NCBI GenBank assembly: GCA_934692625.1
Contig: CAKUUC010000002.1
Span: forward strand, 62,001-126,000
Direction of reading: 5' to 3'
Length of the DNA: 64,000 bases
Origin: an uncultured Candidatus Melainabacteria bacterium
Lineage (GTDB): Bacteria > Cyanobacteriota > Vampirovibrionia > Gastranaerophilales > Gastranaerophilaceae
Shown here: one piece after another, positions 33,045 through 40,923 of the stretch
Layout: every line of letters begins with the position of its first letter
Numbering within the stretch: the first letter of the stretch is position 1
The notes under the pieces: generated by a model
What the model saw: the letters and a program-made list of their open reading frames with translations, nothing else
Databases searched by the model: none
What the model was told of the DNA's origin: nothing
Position numbers and translations under genes: made by a program

Positions 33045-33760
33045 TGAATATTTTAATACTAATGGCAGGTTCTGAGAAAGACTTCAATGAAAAAGGTTAT
33101 CCAAAATATTTAGTTGAAATTCAAAACAAACCAATGATTCAAAGAACAATCGAACTTTTGGAATCAGTTGGAGATAATATAACTTGCATAATAAGAAAAG
33201 AAGATCAAGATAATAATTTTCTTGGTGACACTTTAAAAATTCTTTGTCCAAAATGTAAAATTATTGAAGTTGCAGGGAACACCAAGGGAGCGGTTTGTTC
33301 TGCTTTGTTTGCTATTGACGAGATTAATAATGATGAAGAGTTGCTTATTTTAAACGGCAGCCAACTTATCAAAACTGATATAAATCCTGCAATCGAAAGT
33401 TTCAGAACTAGAAATTTAGATGGCGGTATCGTTACGATCAATGCAGTTCACCCAAAATATAGCTCTGTATTGTTAGACGAAAACAATCTTGTTGTTCAAA
33501 CAAGTGAAAAACGCCCAATTTCAAGTATTGCGTCAACCGGTTGTTGTTATTTCAAAAAAGGTTCTGATTTTGTAAATGCAGCCTTTTCAGTTATTGAAAA
33601 AGATGTAAATACACAAGGAAAGTATTATATCAGTGCAACTTTTAATGAAATGATTTTGAACAACAAAAGTATTGGAACTTATGAAATTCCAAAGAAAGAT
33701 TATTTGACTTTTTCAAATTATCAAACGTATGAAAAACACTTAGCACTAAGAAAAGTATAG
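33044..33760 (+). CDS. nucleotidyltransferase-like protein with altered signature loop
   Basis: The 238-residue protein has the GT-A nucleotidyltransferase layout: ILILMAGSEKDFNEKGYPKY, LVEIQNKPMIQ and a later YYFKKG-type segment (CCYFKKGSDFV). The usual GxGxR loop of sugar-phosphate nucleotidyltransferases reads AGSEKDF, without the glycines and arginine. It is a paralogue of the next gene, with which it shares YFKKGSDFV. It may be an inactive partner, or use another substrate. One-base overlap with the HAD gene. Confidence 0.72.
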   Translation: MNILILMAGSEKDFNEKGYPKYLVEIQNKPMIQRTIELLESVGDNITCIIRKEDQDNNFLGDTLKILCPKCKIIEVAGNTKGAVCSALFAIDEINNDEELLILNGSQLIKTDINPAIESFRTRNLDGGIVTINAVHPKYSSVLLDENNLVVQTSEKRPISSIASTGCCYFKKGSDFVNAAFSVIEKDVNTQGKYYISATFNEMILNNKSIGTYEIPKKDYLTFSNYQTYEKHLALRKV

Positions 33761-33773
33761 GAGAAAAGAAGAG

Positions 33774-34532
33774 ATGATAAATATAGTAATTCCAATGGCA
33801 GGAGCCGGAAGCAGATTTGCAAAAGCAGGTTATAAAAAACCGAAACCGTTTATTGATGTATTAGGCAAGCCAATGATTTGTCATGTTTTGGACAACTTGA
33901 ACATGCCAAATGCAAAATTTATTCTGCTTGCAAGGGCTGAACACTATAATAATGAACAAGACACGGTAAATTGGATTAAAAATCATTATAATGTTGAATT
34001 TGTTTTGATTGATAAATTGACAGAGGGAGCAGCTTGCACAGTATTGCATGCCCATAGATTGATAAACAATAATACTCCTCTTTTGATTGCAAATTCAGAC
34101 CAGATTGTAGATATGAATATCGCTGATTATATTAATGACAGTGACAATAGAAAATTAGACGGTTCTGTTCTTTGTTTTGAAGATGATGACAAAAAATGGT
34201 CTTATGCACGCTTGAACGAGGAATGCTTGATAACAGAAATCAGAGAAAAAGAAGTTATCTCCGAACATGCAACTGTAGGAATTTATTATTTCAAAAAAGG
34301 TTCTGATTTTGTGGAAAACGCTATTGATATGTTTGTAAGAAATGAACGCGTGAATAACGAATTTTACGTTGCACCTGTTTACAATTATGCAATCGCACGC
34401 GGAGGCAAATTCGGAATTTATTCAATCGACAAAACACAAATGCACGGAACCGGAACTCCGGAAGATTTGGATAAGTATATTGCTTTGAAAGATAAAAAAG
34501 ACAAAACTGATTATTTAATGAGACATATGTAA
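33774..34532 (+). CDS. sugar- or polyol-phosphate nucleotidyltransferase
   Basis: The 252-residue protein has an intact signature: IVIPMAGAGSRFAKAGYKKP, then KPFIDVLGKPM and LLIANSDQIVDMN with the metal-binding Asp. It should activate a phosphorylated sugar or polyol with CTP, UTP or dTTP; the substrate is not readable. Similar enzymes occur in capsule clusters that make phospho-modified glycans. It starts 13 bases after its paralogue with AGGAG upstream. Confidence 0.82.
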   Translation: MINIVIPMAGAGSRFAKAGYKKPKPFIDVLGKPMICHVLDNLNMPNAKFILLARAEHYNNEQDTVNWIKNHYNVEFVLIDKLTEGAACTVLHAHRLINNNTPLLIANSDQIVDMNIADYINDSDNRKLDGSVLCFEDDDKKWSYARLNEECLITEIREKEVISEHATVGIYYFKKGSDFVENAIDMFVRNERVNNEFYVAPVYNYAIARGGKFGIYSIDKTQMHGTGTPEDLDKYIALKDKKDKTDYLMRHM

Positions 34533-34543
34533 GGAAAATTTAA

Positions 34544-34879
34544 ATGAGAACAGCGAAATTAGAAGATATGGTAAAAGGTTGGATTGTGGGAAACTTTGAA
34601 CCAACCCTAATGAAAACAAATGATGTAGAAGTTGCAGTTAAAGAATACAAAAAGGGTGATTATGAAGACCGTCATTATCACAAAATTGCAACGGAAATTA
34701 CAGTAATTACTCAAGGCAGAGTAAAAATGAACGGTGTTGAATATAAAAAAGGTGACATTATAGTAATGGAACCAAACGAATCAACAGATTTTGAATGCCT
34801 TGAAGACGGAACACAAAATGTGGTTGTAAAATACCCAGGTGCAAATAACGATAAGTATTTAGGATCTTTTGAGAAATAA
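34544..34879 (+). CDS. small cupin-domain protein
   Basis: The 111-residue protein has a single cupin barrel: EDRHYHKIATEITVITQGRV carries the first metal-ligand motif (two His and a Glu) and YKKGDIIVMEPNE the second part, with the usual final His replaced. It may be a sugar isomerase or epimerase or a binding protein for the cluster product. It lies 11 bases after the nucleotidyltransferase gene and ends the first coupled block. Confidence 0.78.
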   Translation: MRTAKLEDMVKGWIVGNFEPTLMKTNDVEVAVKEYKKGDYEDRHYHKIATEITVITQGRVKMNGVEYKKGDIIVMEPNESTDFECLEDGTQNVVVKYPGANNDKYLGSFEK

Positions 34880-34887
34880 TAAAAACT

Positions 34888-34924
34888 TTACCTCGTAACT
34901 TTAGTGTTATCGCTAATGAGGTAA
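34888..34924 (+). other. hairpin after the cupin gene
   Basis: TTACCTC pairs with GAGGTAA, and TTAG/CTAA forms an inner stem around TTAT. The T-run needed for a classic terminator is missing, but it lies exactly between two gene blocks, so partial termination is plausible. Confidence 0.5.
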
Positions 34925-34954
34925 GAAGATTACTTTAACAACAAAAGGAAAAAA

Positions 34955-35713
34955 ATGTTTGAAACTTTGAAAAATTTTGTAAAAGGATTGAAAATTATTA
35001 ATACCATCAAGAAAGCTTTTGAACCTAAAGAACGAGTTAATATAGACATGTCTAAATCAGGCAACAATGATGAGATTAGTGATTCTAACAATATTGTTGG
35101 AAATAATAATATTGTAGTTAGTAGCAATAATTCAGGAAATATTATCACTGGGAGCAATAATACTAATAGTGGAAATTCTATAAAAAATATAAATTATAAT
35201 TATATTACCGGACAAGGGAATTCCTCAAAAGCTAATAAAATTAAAGATGAAATTATTTACGATATTCAATTATTGACAGCTTTATTGAAGAGACATTGCA
35301 TAATCGACCCAACACTATCAGAAGAAACAGAGAAAGATTCAAGAAGAAACGATGGACTCAGCAAAGAAGAAATTGCCAAACTCGAAAGAGAACGAATTGA
35401 TATTGAAATAACCCGTCTATTTAGAAAAATAAATAATAATATAGAACTGTTTGAATTTTATTCTTCTGAAGATACTTCACTAATAAAAGATTTGAAGAGT
35501 TTTATGGGAAAAATGTGGAGCTATGCATTTCATATTAACTTCTTTGTCATGTATAAATTCTCTTTTTATTTTTTACATTCCGATAATGATTATTTTTTTA
35601 CAAAATTACATGAGTTGCTACCTGCAATACAAAAAATATCAGATGATATAGATAAGCAAAAACAAGAAATTTTTAAAAAATTAAAGAACATAATTGAACA
35701 AGGATATGAATAA
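34955..35713 (+). CDS. unknown protein with Asn/Ser-rich repeat region and helical C-terminus
   Basis: The 252-residue protein has three parts. Residues 1-30 are a basic helix. Residues 35-95 are a low-complexity Asn/Gly/Ser region with recurring NNxxxGNNN and xNNSGNxI patterns, which may form a small beta-helix. Residues 100-252 are charged helices, with a hydrophobic aromatic stretch (MWSYAFHINFFVMYKFSFYF). I recognise no family. It stands between two parts of the glycan cluster and is separated from the cupin gene by a hairpin, so it may be an unrelated cargo gene. Confidence 0.6.
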   Translation: MFETLKNFVKGLKIINTIKKAFEPKERVNIDMSKSGNNDEISDSNNIVGNNNIVVSSNNSGNIITGSNNTNSGNSIKNINYNYITGQGNSSKANKIKDEIIYDIQLLTALLKRHCIIDPTLSEETEKDSRRNDGLSKEEIAKLERERIDIEITRLFRKINNNIELFEFYSSEDTSLIKDLKSFMGKMWSYAFHINFFVMYKFSFYFLHSDNDYFFTKLHELLPAIQKISDDIDKQKQEIFKKLKNIIEQGYE

Positions 35714-35765
35714 GTACTTTATATTCGCTTAGCAGTCAATTTTATAGGAGATTAAAAGATTATAT

Positions 35766-36662
35766 ATGATTAGTTCAAAAGATATATCTGTAGTAGTGCA
35801 AGGGGCGGTGGATTATAAAAACACACCGAAATGTTTAGCGAGCATTAGAAAATGGTTGCCTGATTCAGAAATAATTCTTTCAACTTGGGAAAATAGCGAT
35901 GTTGAAGGTTTAGATTATGATATTTTGGTCTTAAATCAAGATCCAATGGGGTTATATAATAGGGCAAATAATACTATAAATAATGTTAATAGGCAAATTA
36001 TATCTACATTTAATGGGATAAAAAAATCAAGCAAAAAATATATTTTAAAAATTAGAAGTGATCTCCAGTTAAAATCCTCAAAATTCTTAATCTATTTTGA
36101 CAAGTTTCCAGTAAGAATATCGGATTACTCTATTTTTAAAAATAGAATTATTGTTTCAACCTTGTTCACAAAAAGATATTTAGACTATAGCTCTAAAATT
36201 CCTGTACCTTTTCATTTGTCAGATTGGTTCCAATTTGGGGAAAGAGAAGATATATACAGATTGTGGAATATCCCATTAGCAAATCAAGAAAACGATATTG
36301 CAGTAAATAAAAATATAGAAAAATGTTTTTACAACTGTTGGATTAATGATCGATATACCCCAGAGCAATTTATTTTTTATAATTCGATAAATAATAGTGG
36401 AAAATATAAAAACAAAATATTATTTTCAAATATGCTTGATCTAAATTCTACAGTTATTGGTTTCTCAGAACAAGTAATAATGAATAATTTTATTTTAAAA
36501 TCTCCCAAATCATTAGATTGTATGGTTTTAAAGGAGCCTTATTTTTCACAAATAAAAAAATATGACAAATTTATAAAAGAACAGGCAAAATGTATTTATA
36601 CAGAACACGATTTTAATAAATTTTATAAAAATCTTAGAAAAGGAGTAAAAAATGAAAATTAG
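35766..36662 (+). CDS. WavE-like polysaccharide biosynthesis protein (copy 1)
   Basis: The 298-residue protein starts SSKDISVVVQGAVDYKNTPK and has IILSTWEN, NVNRQIISTFNGI, ILKIRSDLQL and FHLSDWFQFG, the pattern of the WavE lipopolysaccharide synthesis family first named in Vibrio cholerae core LPS. The fold is thought to be glycosyltransferase-like; the exact reaction is not known. It has a paralogue at 37798. Its end overlaps the GT2 gene by 11 bases. Confidence 0.8.
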   Translation: MISSKDISVVVQGAVDYKNTPKCLASIRKWLPDSEIILSTWENSDVEGLDYDILVLNQDPMGLYNRANNTINNVNRQIISTFNGIKKSSKKYILKIRSDLQLKSSKFLIYFDKFPVRISDYSIFKNRIIVSTLFTKRYLDYSSKIPVPFHLSDWFQFGEREDIYRLWNIPLANQENDIAVNKNIEKCFYNCWINDRYTPEQFIFYNSINNSGKYKNKILFSNMLDLNSTVIGFSEQVIMNNFILKSPKSLDCMVLKEPYFSQIKKYDKFIKEQAKCIYTEHDFNKFYKNLRKGVKNEN

Positions 36663-37794
36663 TATTATAATTCCTGTTTTTAATGTGCAGGATTATATTG
36701 CAGAATGTTTAGATTCAATTATAAAAAATAACTATTCTAATTTTGAAATTATTTGCATTGATGATGCTTCAAATGATAATTCATATTCTATTTTAGAAAA
36801 ATATGCAGAAAAATATGACTTTATAAAAATATATAGAAATGAAAAAAATTTAGGAGTTGCAGATACGAGAAATAAAGGATTAGCCTTGGCTTCAGGAGAA
36901 TATATTTGGTTTGTTGACTCTGATGATATGATAGATGAAAAAGCCTTAGTTAAAATTGATAAATATATAAATCAAAATTTTGATATTATTTGTTTTTCAT
37001 CTATAGTCTTTGATAAATATACAACAGCACAATTTTTAGATAGAAATTATAAAAATTTTTTAAAAACAATAAATACTCAACAAAATTGGACTTCACCTTT
37101 ATTTCTCATAACAAATCTTTGGTTAACATGCATAAAAAAAAGTTTCATCTTGCAATGCAATATACAATTTAGCTCAGGTTCTACAATTTTTGAAGATTGG
37201 GATTTTTTATGGAAGTTATCGGCCCATAATCCGAGAGTTTATTATTTGAATCAAAGTCTATATAAATATAGAACTGGTACTGGTACTTCTTTAGTACAAT
37301 CTTATGATGATAAAAATATTGAAGAGCTTTTTAATACTTATAATTCTATAAAAAAATATTTAAAAAAGAATGAAATTTTTGATAAAAATGAAAGATTTTG
37401 TTTTATTCGCGCAAATGATATATTTTTGTGTTTTCTACATCGTAAGTATTCGTTAAAAGGTTTAACTAAATATATATATTTATACCATAAGTTTTTAAAT
37501 CAAATACATCCTTATCTTCTTGATAGCATAATCCCGTTATATCCTAAAAATACACAAAATAAAATTGAAATAATTAGAAAGCATCCTATTTGGGGAATTT
37601 ATTTAATTTCTTGTAAGATAGATAAATATGGTAGCAAAATGTATAAACATTTTAATCGCTTTATTTATCCTTTTAGGATTATAGTTAATTCAATTTTAGG
37701 TTTTATAAGTTTTGGCTATAACCTTTTTATTGTAATTTTGAAGATTGTTTTTATATCAATAAAGATAATATTATACTGGATACGGAAGGAGTAG
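36652..37794 (+). CDS. family 2 glycosyltransferase with C-terminal hydrophobic segments
   Basis: The 380-residue protein has the GT-A domain ISIIIPVFNVQDYIAECLDS, CIDDASNDNSY and WFVDSDDMID with the metal motif. From about residue 320 it has two long hydrophobic stretches (IYPFRIIVNSILGFISFG and LFIVILKIVFISIKIIL), which suggest attachment to the inner membrane. It lies between the two WavE-like genes and likely adds a sugar to the same glycan. Base composition is more AT-rich than that of core genes. Confidence 0.86.
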   Translation: MKISIIIPVFNVQDYIAECLDSIIKNNYSNFEIICIDDASNDNSYSILEKYAEKYDFIKIYRNEKNLGVADTRNKGLALASGEYIWFVDSDDMIDEKALVKIDKYINQNFDIICFSSIVFDKYTTAQFLDRNYKNFLKTINTQQNWTSPLFLITNLWLTCIKKSFILQCNIQFSSGSTIFEDWDFLWKLSAHNPRVYYLNQSLYKYRTGTGTSLVQSYDDKNIEELFNTYNSIKKYLKKNEIFDKNERFCFIRANDIFLCFLHRKYSLKGLTKYIYLYHKFLNQIHPYLLDSIIPLYPKNTQNKIEIIRKHPIWGIYLISCKIDKYGSKMYKHFNRFIYPFRIIVNSILGFISFGYNLFIVILKIVFISIKIILYWIRKE

Positions 37795-37797
37795 AAT

Positions 37798-38886
37798 ATG
37801 CTAGATAGCAAGGATATTTCTGTTGTTGTTCAAGGGCCTATAAGTGGAGAGATAACATTAAAATGTATTAAAAGTATTCGTCAATTTTTACCTGATGCTG
37901 AGATTATATTGTCAACTTGGAAAAATGAGGATATTTCACAACTTGATTATGATAAACTGGTGCTTTGCGATGATCCCGGTGCAACGTTACTTTGTGTTAG
38001 ACACGAAAAACAAATTTACAACAACATGAATAGGCAGCTAGTAACTACCAAAGAAGGACTCAAACTTGCAAATCGAAAATATATTCTAAAATTTAGAACT
38101 GATTTAGTACTTACTAATGCAAACTTTCTTGATTTTTGGAATAAATTTCAATGTCGTTCAAATGAATATTTATTGTTTAAACATAAAATAATTGTACCAA
38201 CCCTATTTAGCAGAATTAAAATAGATATAGGAAAGCGGACTTGGTTGGAAACACCTTTTCATGTTTCTGATTGGTGGTTCTTTGGCTTGAATGAAGATAT
38301 TAAAACATTCTTTTTAGATACGGAAATTGTAGAAGAACCTTATTTTACACAATATTTTTCAGATGAAAAAAATATAAATAAGAATAATCCTTATGGAAAA
38401 GCCAAACATCGTTTTTCTCCGGAACAATATTTTACATATTCTTGTTTTGCAAGAAATTTTAAAGATATAAAAATGGAAGATGCAGCAGATTTGAATGATG
38501 AAATTATAGAAAAATCTAGAAAATGTATTATAAATAATTTCATTATTTTGGAATATAAACAATCAGGAATATATCTTCCAAAATATCCATTTAGTAAAAA
38601 TGAAAAATGTTCAGGAAACCAATATTTAGGTTTGTACAATTTTAATAAATTTGAAAAAGAGTATAAAAAATATTGTGATTTCTCTTACCAATTAACTAAT
38701 GGTAATAAAAGCAAAGAAGAGGAAAAACTTGAAAATTCCTTATTAAGGCTACAGAAACATTTTTACAGGATTTTTTACGAAAATTCTCCATTGAGTAAAA
38801 AATTTGAACAAATATTTTTAGGTGTTCCAATATCTTTTGTTTCTTTTATCTTTTCTTTTTTAAAGTATAAGGTGTTTAAGATATAA
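37798..38886 (+). CDS. WavE-like polysaccharide biosynthesis protein (copy 2)
   Basis: The 362-residue protein repeats the features of the gene at 35766: DSKDISVVVQGPISGEITLK, EIILSTWKNED, NMNRQLVTTKEGL, ILKFRTDLVL and FHVSDWWFFG. It is about 60 residues longer at the C-terminus, where a hydrophobic end (GVPISFVSFIFSFLKYKVFK) may touch the membrane. The pair probably arose by duplication and now may handle successive steps. It starts three bases after the GT2 stop. Confidence 0.8.
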   Translation: MLDSKDISVVVQGPISGEITLKCIKSIRQFLPDAEIILSTWKNEDISQLDYDKLVLCDDPGATLLCVRHEKQIYNNMNRQLVTTKEGLKLANRKYILKFRTDLVLTNANFLDFWNKFQCRSNEYLLFKHKIIVPTLFSRIKIDIGKRTWLETPFHVSDWWFFGLNEDIKTFFLDTEIVEEPYFTQYFSDEKNINKNNPYGKAKHRFSPEQYFTYSCFARNFKDIKMEDAADLNDEIIEKSRKCIINNFIILEYKQSGIYLPKYPFSKNEKCSGNQYLGLYNFNKFEKEYKKYCDFSYQLTNGNKSKEEEKLENSLLRLQKHFYRIFYENSPLSKKFEQIFLGVPISFVSFIFSFLKYKVFKI

Positions 38887-38924
38887 GTTAGTAATTTAAA
38901 ACTAGAATAGGAGGTTAAAATATA

Positions 38925-39725
38925 ATGGGTAATAGAGAAAAAATATGCAATAGTGTCAGACGTAATATTCTAAAAATGGTTCATCATGCTAAATCAGGAC
39001 ACATTGGCGGAAGTTTATCATCCGTTGAATTATTAGTTACATTGTTTGAAATAATGAAAAAAGATTCTAAAAATCCCAAAAATGAAAATAGAGATAGATT
39101 TGTGTTATCAAAAGGACATGCTTCTCCTGTTTATTATGCCGTACTTGCAGAATATGGATTTATTCCAATAGATGAGTTGATGACATTTAGAAAATTTGGT
39201 TCACGTTTACAAGGTCACCCATCTAATCTGTATTTAGACTGTGTTGAAGTTCCAACAGGTTCTCTTGGACAAGGTTTATCAATGGCTTGTGGGATTGCCT
39301 TATCTTTGAAGTTGGATAATAATCCGGCAAAAGTCTATTGCTTGTTGGGTGACGGGGAATTACAAGAAGGTTCCTGTTGGGAAGCTTTTATGAATGCGGA
39401 TACCCACAAGTTAAATAATGTTGTTGCAATTATTGACAGAAACAGACTTCAAATAGACGGAAATACCGAAGATATTAAGGCTTTAGATAATTTGAAAGAT
39501 AAAATTGCAAGTTTTAATTGGAATGTAATTGAAATTGACGGACATAATACTACTCAAATAATATCTGCTTATTTGAAAGCAAAAAATTCTGATAAACCAA
39601 CTGTAATAATTGCAAATACCGTAAAAGGCAGAGACGTTTCCTTTATGGAAAACAATCCTGCTTGGCATGGGATAGCCCCAAATGATGAAGAATTAAGACT
39701 GGCATTGAAAGAATTAGAGGTGTAA
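38925..39725 (+). CDS. transketolase, N-terminal subunit
   Basis: The 266-residue protein is the thiamine-diphosphate-binding half of a split transketolase: HHAKSGHIGGSLSSVE, SKGHASPVYYAVLAEYG, PTGSLGQGLSMACG and GDGELQEGSCWEAFMNADTH, the ThDP/metal motif. It forms an enzyme with the next gene product. Being at the end of a glycan cluster, it may make a specific ketose rather than serve the pentose phosphate pathway. GGAGG lies before the ATG. Confidence 0.92.
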   Translation: MGNREKICNSVRRNILKMVHHAKSGHIGGSLSSVELLVTLFEIMKKDSKNPKNENRDRFVLSKGHASPVYYAVLAEYGFIPIDELMTFRKFGSRLQGHPSNLYLDCVEVPTGSLGQGLSMACGIALSLKLDNNPAKVYCLLGDGELQEGSCWEAFMNADTHKLNNVVAIIDRNRLQIDGNTEDIKALDNLKDKIASFNWNVIEIDGHNTTQIISAYLKAKNSDKPTVIIANTVKGRDVSFMENNPAWHGIAPNDEELRLALKELEV

Positions 39726-39728
39726 ATA

Positions 39729-40667
39729 ATGAGTATGGTATTTGGTACAGAAAATAAATCTCTTAGAAAAGCATACGGAGAAACTTTAGTAGAAGTTGGT
39801 ATTGATAATAAAAATATTGTTGTGTTAGATGCGGATTTGTCTTCTTCAACACAAACAAAGTTGTTTGCAAAACAATTTCCGAACAGATTTTTTAATTGTG
39901 GAATAGCGGAACAAGATATGGTTGCAACAGCTGCAGGGTTAGCATCACAAGGTAAAATCCCGTTTGTTTCTACATTTGCAATGTTTGCAACAGGAAGAAC
40001 TTATGACCAAATAAGAAACTCTGTATGTTATCCAAAGTTCAATGTAAAAATAGTTGCAACACATGGTGGTGTTACTGTTGGTGAAGATGGTGCAAGTCAT
40101 CAGGCGTTGGAAGATGTAGCCTTAATGCGAAATTTACCAAATATGACAGTAATCGTTCCGGCAGATTATAAAGAAACTCAAGAGGTGATTAAGTATGCTG
40201 TAACTCATAATGGTCCGATGTATATAAGAATCCCAAGAACAAATTTGCCTGATATTTTTGATGCTTCTTATCGTTTTGATTTGCAACCAAAGGAAATAAC
40301 AAAAGGTAATGATATAACGATAATTACCAATGGAGAAACTTTAAAAGAAACACTATTGGCAGAAGAAGCTTTACATAATAAAGGTGTTAAAGTTCAATTA
40401 ATTCATTGTCCTGTAGTAAAACCAACACCTTTAAGTCTAATTGAAATGATAACTTCTAATTATGTTGTTACTGTTGAAAATCATTCAATTATTGGAGGAT
40501 TAGGTAGTATGGTTGCTGAATTGATTGCAGAAAGTTGCAAAAATATTCGTCTTAAACGAATTGGTGTAAATGATGTATTTGGACAAAGTGGAACCGCAAG
40601 TGAATTATTAGATTTTTATGGATTATCTTTTTGTAAGATTTTGAATGAAGTATTGTCGTTAATATAG
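39729..40667 (+). CDS. transketolase, C-terminal subunit
   Basis: The 312-residue protein has the pyrimidine-binding domain with GIAEQDMVATAAGLA (the conserved Glu that activates ThDP), THGGVTVGEDGASHQALED, YIRIPR and the C-terminal domain ending with VENHSIIGGLGSMVAE and FGQSGTASELL. It pairs with the gene just upstream, three bases away. Split transketolases are common in anaerobes and archaea. Confidence 0.92.
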   Translation: MSMVFGTENKSLRKAYGETLVEVGIDNKNIVVLDADLSSSTQTKLFAKQFPNRFFNCGIAEQDMVATAAGLASQGKIPFVSTFAMFATGRTYDQIRNSVCYPKFNVKIVATHGGVTVGEDGASHQALEDVALMRNLPNMTVIVPADYKETQEVIKYAVTHNGPMYIRIPRTNLPDIFDASYRFDLQPKEITKGNDITIITNGETLKETLLAEEALHNKGVKVQLIHCPVVKPTPLSLIEMITSNYVVTVENHSIIGGLGSMVAELIAESCKNIRLKRIGVNDVFGQSGTASELLDFYGLSFCKILNEVLSLI

Positions 40668-40670
40668 TCC

Positions 40671-40858
40671 ATGTTGAGTAAGTTTACAACTCGAGAAAAA
40701 AGTATTGCAAAATTTGTTCAGGCTATACGAATGCTCAAATTGCTGAAACTCTGAATATAAGTTTGTATATGGCTAAAGACAATATTTTCATCATTCTTCA
40801 TAAAATGGGTATTAAAAGACGGATTCTCGTCACACTCAAATATTCTATAGATTTATAG
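40671..40858 (+). pseudogene. frameshifted LuxR/GerE-type HTH protein
   Basis: From ATG 40671 the frame reads LSKFTTREKSIAKFVQ and then breaks. One frame over it continues YTNAQIAETLNISLYMAK, IFIILHKMGIKRRI and ends at the TAG 40856-40858. Together these give a complete GerE-type HTH of about 62 residues. A single missing base near 40722 (a Gly codon in the expected QGYTN) explains the break. It would have been a stand-alone DNA-binding domain. Confidence 0.7.
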
Positions 40859-40868
40859 AAAAGAAACA

Positions 40869-40900
40869 AAAAACGACTTGAAGATATCAAGTCGTTTTTA
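40869..40900. terminator. bidirectional terminator between the glycan cluster and gyrB
   Basis: AAAAACGACTTGA and TCAAGTCGTTTTT form a perfect 13-pair stem around AGATA, with T-runs on both strands. It can end the transcripts of both converging units. Confidence 0.93.
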
Positions 40901-40923
40901 TTGTTATATTTGATTCATTTTTA

